Positions 14,701-21,068 of a stretch of 21,068 bases of DNA are shown piece by piece. The notes below the pieces were generated by a model that was given only the letters and a program-made list of their open reading frames with translations, was not told the origin of the DNA and did not search any database. Origin of the DNA: JBDRGD01 sp043818095 (GTDB lineage Bacteria > Chloroflexota > Dehalococcoidia > Dehalococcoidales > RBG-16-60-22); assembly GCA_043818095.1 (NCBI GenBank), contig JBDRGD010000114.1, positions 1 to 21,068 of the forward strand, read 5' to 3'. Position numbers and translations under genes: made by a program. The stretch's first letter is position 1; the number at the start of each line of letters is the position of its first letter.

Positions 14701-14758
14701 CGCCAACACGATGATACCCGAGTTCAAAGCCTTCTTGGTCGACGTCAGGAAAGCTTAG
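11732..14758 (+). CDS. fdnG: Formate dehydrogenase catalytic subunit, selenocysteine-containing, Tat-exported
   Basis: A 1008-residue selenoprotein, close to the 1015 of E. coli FdnG, that oxidises formate to CO2 at a bis-molybdopterin-guanine-dinucleotide Mo or W site. The N-terminus has a Tat signal (SRRDFLK) with a hydrophobic stretch and likely cleavage near VLAAP, placing the enzyme outside the membrane. The in-frame TGA at 12305-12307 (residue 192) falls in ARI-Sec-HSATVASLA.SFGRGAMTNHW, the formate dehydrogenase selenocysteine site, and the same frame continues to TAG 14758. The N-terminal [4Fe-4S] site reads Cys51, Asp54, Cys58, Cys87: Asp replaces the second Cys of CxxCxxxC. AAGGAGG precedes the ATG. 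It is the first gene of fdnG-fdnH-fdnI-fdhE. Treating TGA as a stop would wrongly give two proteins (191 and about 809 residues). Confidence 0.93.
12309..12338 (+). promoter_or_regulatory. Bacterial SECIS-like element after the UGA codon
   Basis: Directly behind the UGA, perfect 9-bp arms ATTCCGCCA (12309-12317) and TGGCGGAAT (12330-12338) enclose a 12-nt loop. An alternative small hairpin GCCA-GTT-TGGC (12323-12333) starts 15 nt after the UGA, in the same V-A-S-L-A codons that form the SECIS apical hairpin in E. coli fdnG, and has G and U in its loop as SelB binding requires. Either fold fits a bacterial SECIS; the two are mutually exclusive. Confidence 0.75.
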
Positions 14759-14777
14759 GAAAGGTTAGGTGAGAAGA

Positions 14778-15609
14778 ATGGCTGATAAAGCAATTCTGTA
14801 CGATGCGAGCAAGTGCACCGCCTGCCGCGGTTGCCAGATAACCTGCAAGCAGTGGAACGAAAACGACGAGGCGATACCCACGGTAGAAAACGGGGTGCAG
14901 GCATCAAACTGGGGCAGCTATGAAAACCCCCGCGACCTCTCCCCCACCACCTGGATAAAGATGAAGTTCACCGAGGTAGAGCCGGCACCCGGCAAGGTCC
15001 GCTGGCTCTTCACCCGGCGCGCCTGCATGCACTGTACCGACGCCGCATGTGTCCGGGTGTGCCCCAATGGTACCCTGTACCATGACGAGAACGGCTTCGT
15101 CGTCTACAACCATGATACCTGCACGGGCTGCGGCTACTGCGTGGATGCCTGCCCCTTTGACGTTCCCCGGCTGGCGTACAGCGGACCGCTGGGCATTGCC
15201 GGCAAGATGAGCAAGTGCTCTTTCTGCACCTCCCCCGGCTATAACCGCATCGCGGAGGGCATGGAGCCGGCCTGCGTCAAGACCTGCCCCCCCCCATGCC
15301 CTCCAGTTCGGCGACCGCGACGCGCTGGTGGCGGCGGGCAAACAGCGCATCCAAACCCTGCAGGGCCAGGGCTGGAGCGCCGCCAACCTCTACGGCGAGA
15401 CCGAGTTGGGCGGCCTGCACCTGCTCTACGTCCTGGATGATTCCCCGGCGGTCTACGGCCTGCCGGTATCACCGCAAATCTCCGCGGCTACCGTCGCCTG
15501 GAAAGATGTCATCCAGCCCGTCGGCTGGGCGGTCGGCGGCCTGACCATTCTCGGGCTCGGGATGAACTGGCTGGTAGCCCGCGCCAACGCGAATAAGGAG
15601 GCAAAATGA
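14778..15609 (+). CDS. fdnH: Formate dehydrogenase iron-sulfur subunit, frameshifted
   Basis: This is the electron-transfer subunit carrying four [4Fe-4S] clusters. Cys13-Cys16-Cys19-Cys23 open the first motif, followed by CMHCTDAACVRVCP, CTGCGYCVDACP and KCSFC...ACVKTCP, giving all sixteen cysteines before residue 171. At 15287-15295 a run of nine C shifts the frame. With eight C the protein would continue THALQFGDRD...QRIQTLQGQGW and a C-terminal membrane helix (VGWAVGGLTILGLGMNWLV), for 276 residues in all. Uncorrected, frame 0 ends at 15440 with a scrambled tail and no anchor. The downstream frame overlaps fdnI by ATGA, which supports it as the real 3' end. ATG 14778, with AGGTGA 5 nt upstream, is preferred over GTG 14769. 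The frameshift may be a sequencing error, a mutation or slippage. Confidence 0.88.
15287..15295 (+). other. Nine-C homopolymer at the fdnH frameshift
   Basis: The run spans proline codons right after the last cluster cysteine (Cys170). Removing one C restores the reading frame into the conserved C-terminal region. Runs of this kind are prone to replication slippage, to assembly error, and to +1 ribosomal slippage at CCC-C. Confidence 0.85.
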
Positions 15610-16256
15610 CGCACCACGAAGTAGAGAAATATAGGGCACCGGTACGTGTCATGCACTGGGTACACACCGGCGCATTCGTCATCCTGTTCCTCACCGGGCT
15701 GGCGCTTTTTATCCCGGCCCTGGGCTTCCTCGCGGAGGACAGCTGGACGCGTATCATTCACCGCATCGGCGCCGTCGTCTTCGTCGTCGCGCCGGTCATC
15801 TACATCATCCTAGACCCCAAAGCGGTAGGCAGGGGGATCAAACAGGCTTTTTCCTGGAGCGGAGAGGATGCCGGCTGGCTGAAGGCGGCCCCCTCCTACT
15901 ACTTCCAGGGGCATGAAGAGAATATGCCCCCGCAGGGCTCGATGAACACCGGGCAGAAGATGTGGTGGTTCATGGTGCTCGTCTTCGGCGCCCTCTTCAT
16001 CATCACCGGCGCCATCATGTGGTTCGCCAAGACCACCGCCCCGGCCCCGCTTCTGCAGTGGATGGTCTTCATCCACGACGTTTCCTTCATCGCCACCGGC
16101 GCCATGCTCTTCCTGCACATCTACCTCGGCGTGTTTCACCCGCTGATGACCGAGTCCTGGGCGTCCATGGCCAGCGGCAGGATATCCGTGGAATACGCGA
16201 AGGCACACCACCGGAAATGGTATGACGAGATTTCCAAGAGCAAAGAGAGCGCCTAG
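15606..16256 (+). CDS. fdnI: Formate dehydrogenase cytochrome b subunit
   Basis: A 216-residue membrane cytochrome b556 subunit with four hydrophobic helices at about 20-40, 52-70, 118-140 and 152-176. The likely haem ligands are His17 (in MHW), His52, His157 and His171, matching the four histidines of E. coli FdnI. It takes electrons from the iron-sulfur subunit to the quinone pool. Its ATG overlaps the fdnH stop by 4 nt, and its TAG overlaps the fdhE GTG by 1 nt, so the operon is tightly coupled. Length and helix order are normal. Confidence 0.93.
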   Translation: MTHHEVEKYRAPVRVMHWVHTGAFVILFLTGLALFIPALGFLAEDSWTRIIHRIGAVVFVVAPVIYIILDPKAVGRGIKQAFSWSGEDAGWLKAAPSYYFQGHEENMPPQGSMNTGQKMWWFMVLVFGALFIITGAIMWFAKTTAPAPLLQWMVFIHDVSFIATGAMLFLHIYLGVFHPLMTESWASMASGRISVEYAKAHHRKWYDEISKSKESA

Positions 16257-17095
16257 TGACGGCAGACAAAGATAAGAAGATTCTGGAAAGAATCGCGATA
16301 CTGGAAAAGGAGGAGGGGGAGCTCTCCCTCCTCCTCCGGTTTTACCGCGACCTTCTCCGCGTGCAGGCGGCTGGAAAGCGGGAAAGCGCCGGCGGAAATA
16401 GCCTGCCGGACGAGGCTGTCCGCAAGCGGATACAGGACGGGGTCCCGCTGGTCGACCCGGCGGACCTCGACTTCAAGGTAGCCCCGGTGCAGGACCTGTT
16501 CGTGAAGGTGGCCGGGGTCTGCGCCCGTTACCCGGAGCTCTTCGGCGAGGTCCCCGAAAAGCTTTCCCGGCCCGCCGCCGGGCGTCTCCTCACGAAGAAA
16601 GCCGTCAGTTCCTGGGCGAAAGGGGAAGCGCTGCCCCCTGCCCTGGCGGAAGGCGTCCGGGAAAACGTCCTGCGCGCTATCATCCAGTTCGCCCTATGGC
16701 CGCTGCTGACCTCTCTCCGGGCGACGCTGCTGCCCTCGGTAGATGTAGAGCGCTGGCGCCGAGCCTACTGCCCCGTCTGCGGCGGTCTCGCGGACATGGC
16801 TTTCCTGGACCGGGAGCGCGGGGCGCGGTGGCTCCTCTGCTCCCGCTGCGATGCCGAGTGGCTTTTCCCCCGGCTGGAGTGCCCCTACTGCGGCAACCAG
16901 GACCAGAGCGCTATGGCCTATTTTACCGACGATTCCGGGCGCTACCGCCTGCAGGTCTGCGATAAGTGCCGCTGCTACCTGAAAACCATCGACCAGCGCA
17001 CGTCGGAGGGCGAGGTGCTGATGCCGCTGGAACGCGTCCTGACCGTGGGAATGGACCGGCAGGCACGGGAAAAAGGCTACCACCTGCCGTCCTGA
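16256..17095 (+). CDS. fdhE: Formate dehydrogenase accessory protein FdhE
   Basis: A 279-residue cytoplasmic protein needed for the assembly of exported formate dehydrogenases; in E. coli FdhE is a rubredoxin-like iron protein that binds the catalytic subunit. The C-terminal half has the typical paired CxxC sites: Cys172/Cys175, Cys195/Cys198, Cys209/Cys212 and Cys235/Cys238, with an extra Cys240. The start is a GTG in a TAGTG overlap with fdnI. No fdhD and no Sec-insertion genes (selA, selB, selC, selD) occur in the window, so they must lie elsewhere. Confidence 0.92.
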   Translation: MTADKDKKILERIAILEKEEGELSLLLRFYRDLLRVQAAGKRESAGGNSLPDEAVRKRIQDGVPLVDPADLDFKVAPVQDLFVKVAGVCARYPELFGEVPEKLSRPAAGRLLTKKAVSSWAKGEALPPALAEGVRENVLRAIIQFALWPLLTSLRATLLPSVDVERWRRAYCPVCGGLADMAFLDRERGARWLLCSRCDAEWLFPRLECPYCGNQDQSAMAYFTDDSGRYRLQVCDKCRCYLKTIDQRTSEGEVLMPLERVLTVGMDRQAREKGYHLPS

Positions 17096-17269
17096 GCCGC
17101 TTCTGAATATCCCCATATCCCCGCCCTGCTTTCGTCTACCTCACCCCCTGTGTCCCCCGCGGGTGGCGGCATGCTGTTCCCGGACCCGCTGCGGATACCG
17201 CGGGGCGGGCAGAGCGGGAAGAAAAAAGCACCGGATGGAGGAGGGGCACGGGAACGGGTCTTCCTACCC

Positions 17270-18160
17270 CTATTCCTCCAGCGCCCCTTTCAAGTCCTCG
17301 GGCAGCTCCGCGGTGAACTCCACGAATTCCCCGGTGGAGGGAAGGTTAAAGCCGAGGCGGTGGGCGTGGAGGAACTGGCGGGACAGTTTGGGATGTTTCA
17401 CCCCGTAGGTGGCGTCCCCCGCCACGGGAAAGCCGATAGCGCGGAGGTGCACCCTTATCTGGTGGGTGCGCCCGGTCTCCGGAAAGACCTCCAGCAGGGT
17501 AAAGCCCGGCAGATAGCGCCGCACCTCGTAGCGGGTGCGCGCCTCCCTGCCCCCCCGCACTACCGCCATCCGCTGGCGGTTAGCCGGGTCCCGCCCGATG
17601 GCGGCCTCGATAGCGCCCTGCGGCGGCTCCAGCTTCCCCCGCACCAGCACCAGGTAGGACTTGCGCACGGTGCGCTCCTTGAACTGCCGCTCAAGCTCCC
17701 GTTGCGCCCGGGAGTTTTTCGCCACCAGCATCACCCCGGAGGTATCCTTGTCCAGCCGGTGGACGATGCCCGGACGCCGGGAAGCATTGACCTCCGCCAG
17801 CCCCGGGAAATACGCCAGCACCGCGTTCACCAGGGTATGCTCCGGGTGGCCGGGCGCGGGATGGACCGCCATGCCCGGCGGCTTGTCCAGCACCAGCAGG
17901 TCGGCGTCCTCATAGAGGATGTGCAGCGGCACGGATTCCGGCACCAGCGGGCTGGGCGGGGCGGGGGGTACGGTCACGTTCACCCTGTCCCCGGCGGTCA
18001 GCCGGAAGCTGGCTTTCCCCGGGGCGCCGTTCACGGTGACATGACCCGCGCTGACCAGTTTCTGGACCTGGGTGCGGGAAAGCTCGACGCAATGTGCGGT
18101 GACGAAGAGGTCCAGGCGCTCGCCGGACGCTTCGGCGATTAACTGAAAGGTCTCACTCAT
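17270..18160 (-). CDS. rluD: 23S rRNA pseudouridine synthase, RluD family
   Basis: A 296-residue RluA/RluD-type pseudouridine synthase. An S4-like RNA-binding domain lies at about 13-64 (ERLDLFV...SRTQVQKLVSAGHVTVNG). The catalytic domain contains HRLDKDTSG with the nucleophilic Asp137, the LDKPPGMAVHP strand (91-101) and GRTHQIRVHL near the C-terminus. It modifies uridines in large-subunit rRNA. Its start overlaps the end of lspA by 8 nt, a pairing common in bacteria. RluD versus another RluA-class specificity cannot be settled from sequence alone. Confidence 0.93.
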   Translation of the reverse strand: MSETFQLIAEASGERLDLFVTAHCVELSRTQVQKLVSAGHVTVNGAPGKASFRLTAGDRVNVTVPPAPPSPLVPESVPLHILYEDADLLVLDKPPGMAVHPAPGHPEHTLVNAVLAYFPGLAEVNASRRPGIVHRLDKDTSGVMLVAKNSRAQRELERQFKERTVRKSYLVLVRGKLEPPQGAIEAAIGRDPANRQRMAVVRGGREARTRYEVRRYLPGFTLLEVFPETGRTHQIRVHLRAIGFPVAGDATYGVKHPKLSRQFLHAHRLGFNLPSTGEFVEFTAELPEDLKGALEE

Positions 18161-18665
18161 TGCCAGACCGGGGGAAACCCCGCCACAGGAACCAGACGGC
18201 CAGGACCAGGGTCCCCACCGTCACGGACGCATCAGCGACGTTAAATGCCGGCCAGAAGGTGAAACCGAGAAAATCGGTGACGTAGCGGAAGTGAAAGCGG
18301 TCGATGAGATTACCCGCGGTGCCGCCGAGGATTATCCCCAGCGTCAACCGCGGCGGGAGGCTGTTGAGGAAGGGCAGGTACCGCGGCAGCAGGAAGTAAG
18401 CCAGCAGGATGACGATGACCCCCAGCAGAGAGACTACCGCCAGCAGCGGAGACTGGTTGGGGAAAATGCCGAAAGCCGCCCCGGTGTTCCGTACGTAGAC
18501 TATCTGGAAAACACCGTAATCTAAGAAAACCTCACCGGGGAGAAGGTGGTTGCGTATCCAGGCTTTGCTCAACTGGTCTGCAATGACGATGACACCGGCA
18601 AGCGCCAGGAAAAGAAGGAACTCCAGGCTAACCTGTCGGCGGCTTCGGTTTTGCATTCTTTGCAT
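18153..18665 (-). CDS. lspA: Lipoprotein signal peptidase (signal peptidase II)
   Basis: A 170-residue inner-membrane aspartyl protease that cleaves prolipoprotein signal peptides. Four hydrophobic helices are visible, plus the family motifs around RNTGAAFG (59-66), GNLIDR with catalytic Asp122, and FNVADAS with catalytic Asp145. Its start lies inside the upstream zinc-finger gene: ATG 18665 gives a 38-nt overlap, and a second in-frame ATG at 18656 would give 29 nt. There is no strong ribosome binding site, so translation is probably coupled to the upstream gene. Confidence 0.95.
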   Translation of the reverse strand: MQRMQNRSRRQVSLEFLLFLALAGVIVIADQLSKAWIRNHLLPGEVFLDYGVFQIVYVRNTGAAFGIFPNQSPLLAVVSLLGVIVILLAYFLLPRYLPFLNSLPPRLTLGIILGGTAGNLIDRFHFRYVTDFLGFTFWPAFNVADASVTVGTLVLAVWFLWRGFPRSGNE

Positions 18666-19008
18666 GTTTCGACTTGCAGCTCAAGCAGAGACTCGCCTGG
18701 GGCAGCGCCTCCAGACGTTCCGGGTCAATCGGCAGGTCGCACTCGTCGCAGCGACCGTAGGTCCCCTTTTCGAATTTCTCCAGGGCATGCTCGATTGCCG
18801 CCAGATCTTCCCTTATCCGCTTCTCCAGCACCAGCCGTTTCTCCAGTTCCAGCGCTTCCGTGGCCTCCTCTTCCCTCTTGCCGAAGGGACTACCCTCACG
18901 CCTTTCCTCCGCCGTCGACTGTGAAGCCTGAAGCTGTACCATTTCTGCGCCTAGTCGCTTCTTTTCACTCTCCAGATGAGCGCGCAACTTTTTATATTCA
19001 ACCGTCAT
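18628..19008 (-). CDS. TraR/DksA-family zinc finger protein
   Basis: A 126-residue protein with a long charged coiled-coil region (about 1-80) followed by a C4 zinc finger: Cys87, Cys90, Cys108 and Cys111 in CDEC...LCLSC. DksA-like proteins enter the RNA polymerase secondary channel and adjust initiation during nutrient stress. Here the coiled-coil tip does not show a clear DxxDxA acidic motif, so DksA-like action on polymerase is uncertain. A GGAGGAAAAGGAA stretch precedes the ATG. It is the first gene of the overlapping unit with lspA and rluD. Confidence 0.88.
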   Translation of the reverse strand: MTVEYKKLRAHLESEKKRLGAEMVQLQASQSTAEERREGSPFGKREEEATEALELEKRLVLEKRIREDLAAIEHALEKFEKGTYGRCDECDLPIDPERLEALPQASLCLSCKSKHAKNAKPKPPTG

Positions 19009-19149
19009 TTCCTTTTCCTCCGCCGCGTCGGCCAGGGCTAAATTTTCCCGCCTCGACCCCCGTCATACTTTATGTTAAGCAACGACACATCGAGTTAGTT
19101 CTGAAAGCTTAAGGCAGGTATGCTGGACTTAACCGACTTTATTCGCACC

Positions 19150-19180
19150 TGGCGGGCAGCAGCATAGATCCTGCCCGCCA
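19150..19180. repeat. Perfect 10-bp inverted repeat
   Basis: TGGCGGGCAG (19150-19159) pairs with CTGCCCGCCA (19171-19180) around an 11-nt loop, giving a very stable GC-rich hairpin. No T-run follows on either strand, so it is not a standard terminator. It could be a structured leader, an sRNA stem or a protein-binding site. Confidence 0.6.
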
Positions 19181-19250
19181 AAGCCCGTCTCAAAGATGAG
19201 GAACCTCAGGCTGGCGCCAGTAAATAAAAAAGAGCCGCCATTAGCCAATT

Positions 19251-19280
19251 TGTAACGCAGCACGCCTTTAGTGTAACGCA
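19251..19280. repeat. Direct repeat TGTAACGCA spaced 21 bp
   Basis: Nine-base copies at 19251-19259 and 19272-19280 are exactly 21 bp apart, two turns of the helix, so proteins bound to both would lie on the same face. They lie about 170-200 bp upstream of the homocitrate-synthase-type gene. A regulator binding site is a reasonable guess; no known motif was recognised. Confidence 0.4.
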
Positions 19281-19338
19281 TTTCCCGCCGCCGGTCAATG
19301 GTTTTGCCGGAAAATTAATAAACGTTGAAAAAACAATG

Positions 19339-19362
19339 AAACGGGGTGGTTCGCCACCGTTT
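19339..19362 (+). repeat. Hairpin with UUCG loop upstream of the synthase gene
   Basis: AAACGG (19339-19344) pairs with CCGTTT (19357-19362), TGG with CCA inside, a GG bulge, and a UUCG loop at 19350-19353. Few T follow, so it is at best a weak terminator. It may be a structured element of the leader or close transcription coming from upstream. Confidence 0.4.
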
Positions 19363-19449
19363 ACCTGTTTCTGGCAGCAGGCGCGGAAACTGTGCTAAGA
19401 TATTAGCGAGCGGAGCTGATTTCCGGTATCTTCGGCAGGGGAGTTTACG

Positions 19450-20688
19450 ATGCCTGAGATTTATATTGTCGATGTCACCAACCGCGACGGCGTGCAGACC
19501 GCCAAGCTCGGCCTGTCCAAGCTGGAAAAGACGATGATTAACCTCTACCTGAATGAGATGGGCGTCTTCCAGTCCGAGTTCGGCTTTCCCACCACCCGCC
19601 ACGAGACCAACTACCTGACGGCGAACCTGCAGCTGGCCGCCATGGGCGTGCTCAAGCCCATCCGCCTCGCCGGCTGGATGCGCGCCCTCGCGGAAGATGT
19701 GGAGATTGCTTACCAGCGGGTGCCCACCCTGAAACACCTGAACCTTTCTATTTCCACTTCCGCGCAGATGATTGAGGGGAAGTTCCAGGGCCGGAAAAAG
19801 CGCCAGGACATCATCAACGACATGACCGGCGCGGTGGACGCCGCCCTTGCCCACGGCGCGGAGAGCGTCGGGGTCAACGCGGAAGACGGCTCCCGGACCG
19901 ACTTCGGTTTCCTCCTCGAGTTCGGCCTCGCCGCGAAGGAACACGGCGCCACCCGCGTGCGTTATTGCGATACCCTGGGCTACGATAACCCTTTCACGAT
20001 TTACGAGACGGTCCGCAACCTCGCGGATAAGCTCCGGATACCGATAGAGATCCACTGCCACGGGGACCTGGGCATGGCCGTCGCCAACTCCATCGCCGGC
20101 GCGCAGGGTGTCCTGGAGGCCGGTCAGGACGCCTATATCAATACCACCATCAACGGCGTCGGGGAGCGGGCGGGCAACGCGGACCTCGTCGGCGTGCTGC
20201 TCGCCGCGCTAAAGTCAAAGGGCTTTGCCGAGAAGCACCGGCTGGGCGGCAACATCGACCTCTCCAAGGCCTGGAAAATCGCCAAGTTCGCCAGCTACGC
20301 TTTCCACGTCCCTATCCCCATCAACCAGCCGGGGGTGGGGGCCAATGCCTTCGCCCATGCCTCCGGGATACACGCCGACGGCGTCCTCAAGGACCCGGAG
20401 AACTACGAGCTTTACGACTACCAGGATCTGGGCCGCGGCGAGCCCGAGTTCGTAGAGACCGGGCGGGAGATAATCTCCGGGCAGTACAGCGGCATCTCCG
20501 GGTTCAGCCACATCATGGGCAAGATGGAGGTCTCCTTCAGCAGCGACGAGGAAGCCAACGACATCCTGGAACTGGTGCGCTACGCCAACGTGGAGGCGCA
20601 GAAACCCCTGGTCGAAGAAGAACTGATATTCATCGCCCGGTACCCGGAGATTGCGAAAAAGCTGCTGACCCTGAAACCGCTGGAATAG
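19450..20688 (+). CDS. Homocitrate synthase / Re-citrate synthase family enzyme (HMGL-like)
   Basis: A 412-residue member of the pyruvate carboxyltransferase family that condenses acetyl-CoA with a 2-oxo acid. The TIM barrel begins with VDVTNRDGVQT (metal and substrate binding), contains HCHGD with His202, His204 and Asp206, then GVGERAGNADL, and ends in a helical subdomain with ASGIHADG. It lacks the roughly 120-residue LeuA feedback domain of isopropylmalate synthase, so homocitrate synthase (NifV or lysine type) or the Re-citrate synthase of anaerobes such as Clostridium kluyveri and Dehalococcoides are better fits. No nif, lys or leu genes are adjacent, which favours a citrate role, but this is inference. 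GGAG lies 6-7 nt before the ATG. trmO follows 24 nt later. Confidence 0.85.
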   Translation: MPEIYIVDVTNRDGVQTAKLGLSKLEKTMINLYLNEMGVFQSEFGFPTTRHETNYLTANLQLAAMGVLKPIRLAGWMRALAEDVEIAYQRVPTLKHLNLSISTSAQMIEGKFQGRKKRQDIINDMTGAVDAALAHGAESVGVNAEDGSRTDFGFLLEFGLAAKEHGATRVRYCDTLGYDNPFTIYETVRNLADKLRIPIEIHCHGDLGMAVANSIAGAQGVLEAGQDAYINTTINGVGERAGNADLVGVLLAALKSKGFAEKHRLGGNIDLSKAWKIAKFASYAFHVPIPINQPGVGANAFAHASGIHADGVLKDPENYELYDYQDLGRGEPEFVETGREIISGQYSGISGFSHIMGKMEVSFSSDEEANDILELVRYANVEAQKPLVEEELIFIARYPEIAKKLLTLKPLE

Positions 20689-20712
20689 GCCACGCCCCCG
20701 GGAAACGGCAAG

Positions 20713-21068
20713 ATGACGGAAACGCAGCCCGAGATGGTCCTGCAGGCAATCGGCACGGTAAGGAACGCTGTGAAGGACGTCCCTACCGTCGGCTTTCACT
20801 GGGAGGACACCGTCTCGGAAATCGAGGTCGAGCCGCAGCTCGCGGAGGCGCTGGACGGGCTGGAGGGCTTTTCCCACATCATCGTTATCTTCTGGACGCA
20901 CCGGACGGACCGCACCCGGCCGCTGCGACTGAAAATCCACCCCCGGGGCGATGCTGACCTGCCCCTGACAGGGCTGTTCGCCACCCGTTCCCCGCATCAC
21001 CCCAATCCCCTGGGCATGACCGCCGTGCGGCTGTTACAGCGCTCGGGGAACATACTGAAAGTGCAGGG
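20713..21068 (+). CDS. trmO: tRNA (N6-threonylcarbamoyladenosine37-N6)-methyltransferase TrmO, partial
   Basis: An open frame of 118 codons runs from ATG 20713 off the window end. It carries the TsaA/UPF0066 signatures: QAIGTVRN near the start, LEGFSHIIVIFWTHR in the middle and LFATRSPHHPNPLGMT towards the end, where the conserved Arg, Ser and His bind S-adenosylmethionine. TrmO methylates the t6A37 base in the anticodon loop of certain tRNAs; in anaerobes and archaea related proteins are also found near metal and cofactor genes. The 3' part is missing, so completeness cannot be judged. The ribosome binding site is weak; read-through from the upstream synthase gene is likely. Confidence 0.9.
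   Translation, partial: MTETQPEMVLQAIGTVRNAVKDVPTVGFHWEDTVSEIEVEPQLAEALDGLEGFSHIIVIFWTHRTDRTRPLRLKIHPRGDADLPLTGLFATRSPHHPNPLGMTAVRLLQRSGNILKVQ

Larger units (their letters stand above)
19009..19449. other. 441-bp divergent intergenic region
   Basis: No gene or tRNA was found here. The region must carry promoters for the minus-strand zinc finger-lspA-rluD unit and the plus-strand homocitrate-synthase-type gene. It contains a perfect 10-bp hairpin (19150-19180), a 10-bp palindrome CTGGCGCCAG (19211-19220), a direct repeat (19251-19280), a UUCG-loop hairpin (19339-19362) and a weak extended -10 (TGCTAAGAT, ending at 19401). Coordinated regulation is plausible, but none of these is proven. Confidence 0.6.

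Noticed and set aside
17150..18142. A 330-codon plus-strand open frame opposite rluD
   Set aside because: The minus strand carries a full RluD with its catalytic HRLDKDTSG motif; the plus frame has no family signature.
19150..19180. GC-rich hairpin as an intrinsic terminator
   Set aside because: No T-run follows the stem on either strand, and no gene ends nearby; it is listed only as an inverted repeat.

Overview
The window is a GC-rich, densely coded bacterial chromosome segment with metabolism typical of an anaerobe: a membrane formate dehydrogenase with its FdhE accessory protein, a molybdenum hydroxylase, and an iron-sulfur flavin oxidoreductase of the dienoyl-CoA reductase type. Together with a DUF2089/SHOCT operon and a stand-alone homocitrate-synthase-type enzyme, this best suits a Dehalococcoidia-like member of the Chloroflexota. 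That placement is inferred from gene content only. No rRNA, tRNA, CRISPR array, phage gene or transposase was seen.

Region 1 (about 1-9126) looks like an accessory catabolic island. Two paralogous cyclase-family hydrolases on the minus strand diverge from a plus-strand set: the FAD, 2Fe-2S and molybdopterin subunits of a xanthine-dehydrogenase-family hydroxylase, an MFS carrier of the monocarboxylate/oxalate-formate type, and a 689-residue old-yellow-enzyme/dienoyl-CoA-reductase-like flavoprotein. One hydrolase keeps the full metal site; its neighbour has lost most of it. The set suggests uptake, hydroxylation, reduction and ring opening of a cyclic or N-heterocyclic substrate, but the substrate cannot be named.

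Region 2 (9144-10628) holds a minus-strand three-gene operon: a DUF2089-like HTH regulator, a small membrane protein and a SHOCT-like protein. It has a near-perfect sigma-70 promoter. An 83-bp palindromic repeat of the widespread GTCATTGCGAG type follows. An SDR oxidoreductase lies at 10628-11398.

Region 3 (11399-17095) is the most interesting part: a formate dehydrogenase operon, fdnG-fdnH-fdnI-fdhE. The catalytic subunit is a Tat-exported selenoprotein. An in-frame UGA at 12305-12307 sits exactly at the formate dehydrogenase Sec position and is followed by a SECIS-like hairpin, so ordinary gene calling splits the gene in two. The same protein has Asp in place of one Cys of its N-terminal [4Fe-4S] site. 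The electron-transfer subunit fdnH carries a +1 frameshift in a run of nine C. A strong promoter followed closely by an intrinsic terminator lies in the leader, which suggests attenuation or a small RNA.

Region 4 (17270-21068) is housekeeping: a minus-strand TraR/DksA-type zinc finger gene, lspA and rluD, all overlapping; a 441-bp divergent intergenic region with hairpins and a 21-bp-spaced direct repeat; a plus-strand homocitrate/Re-citrate-synthase-family gene; and the start of trmO, cut by the window end.
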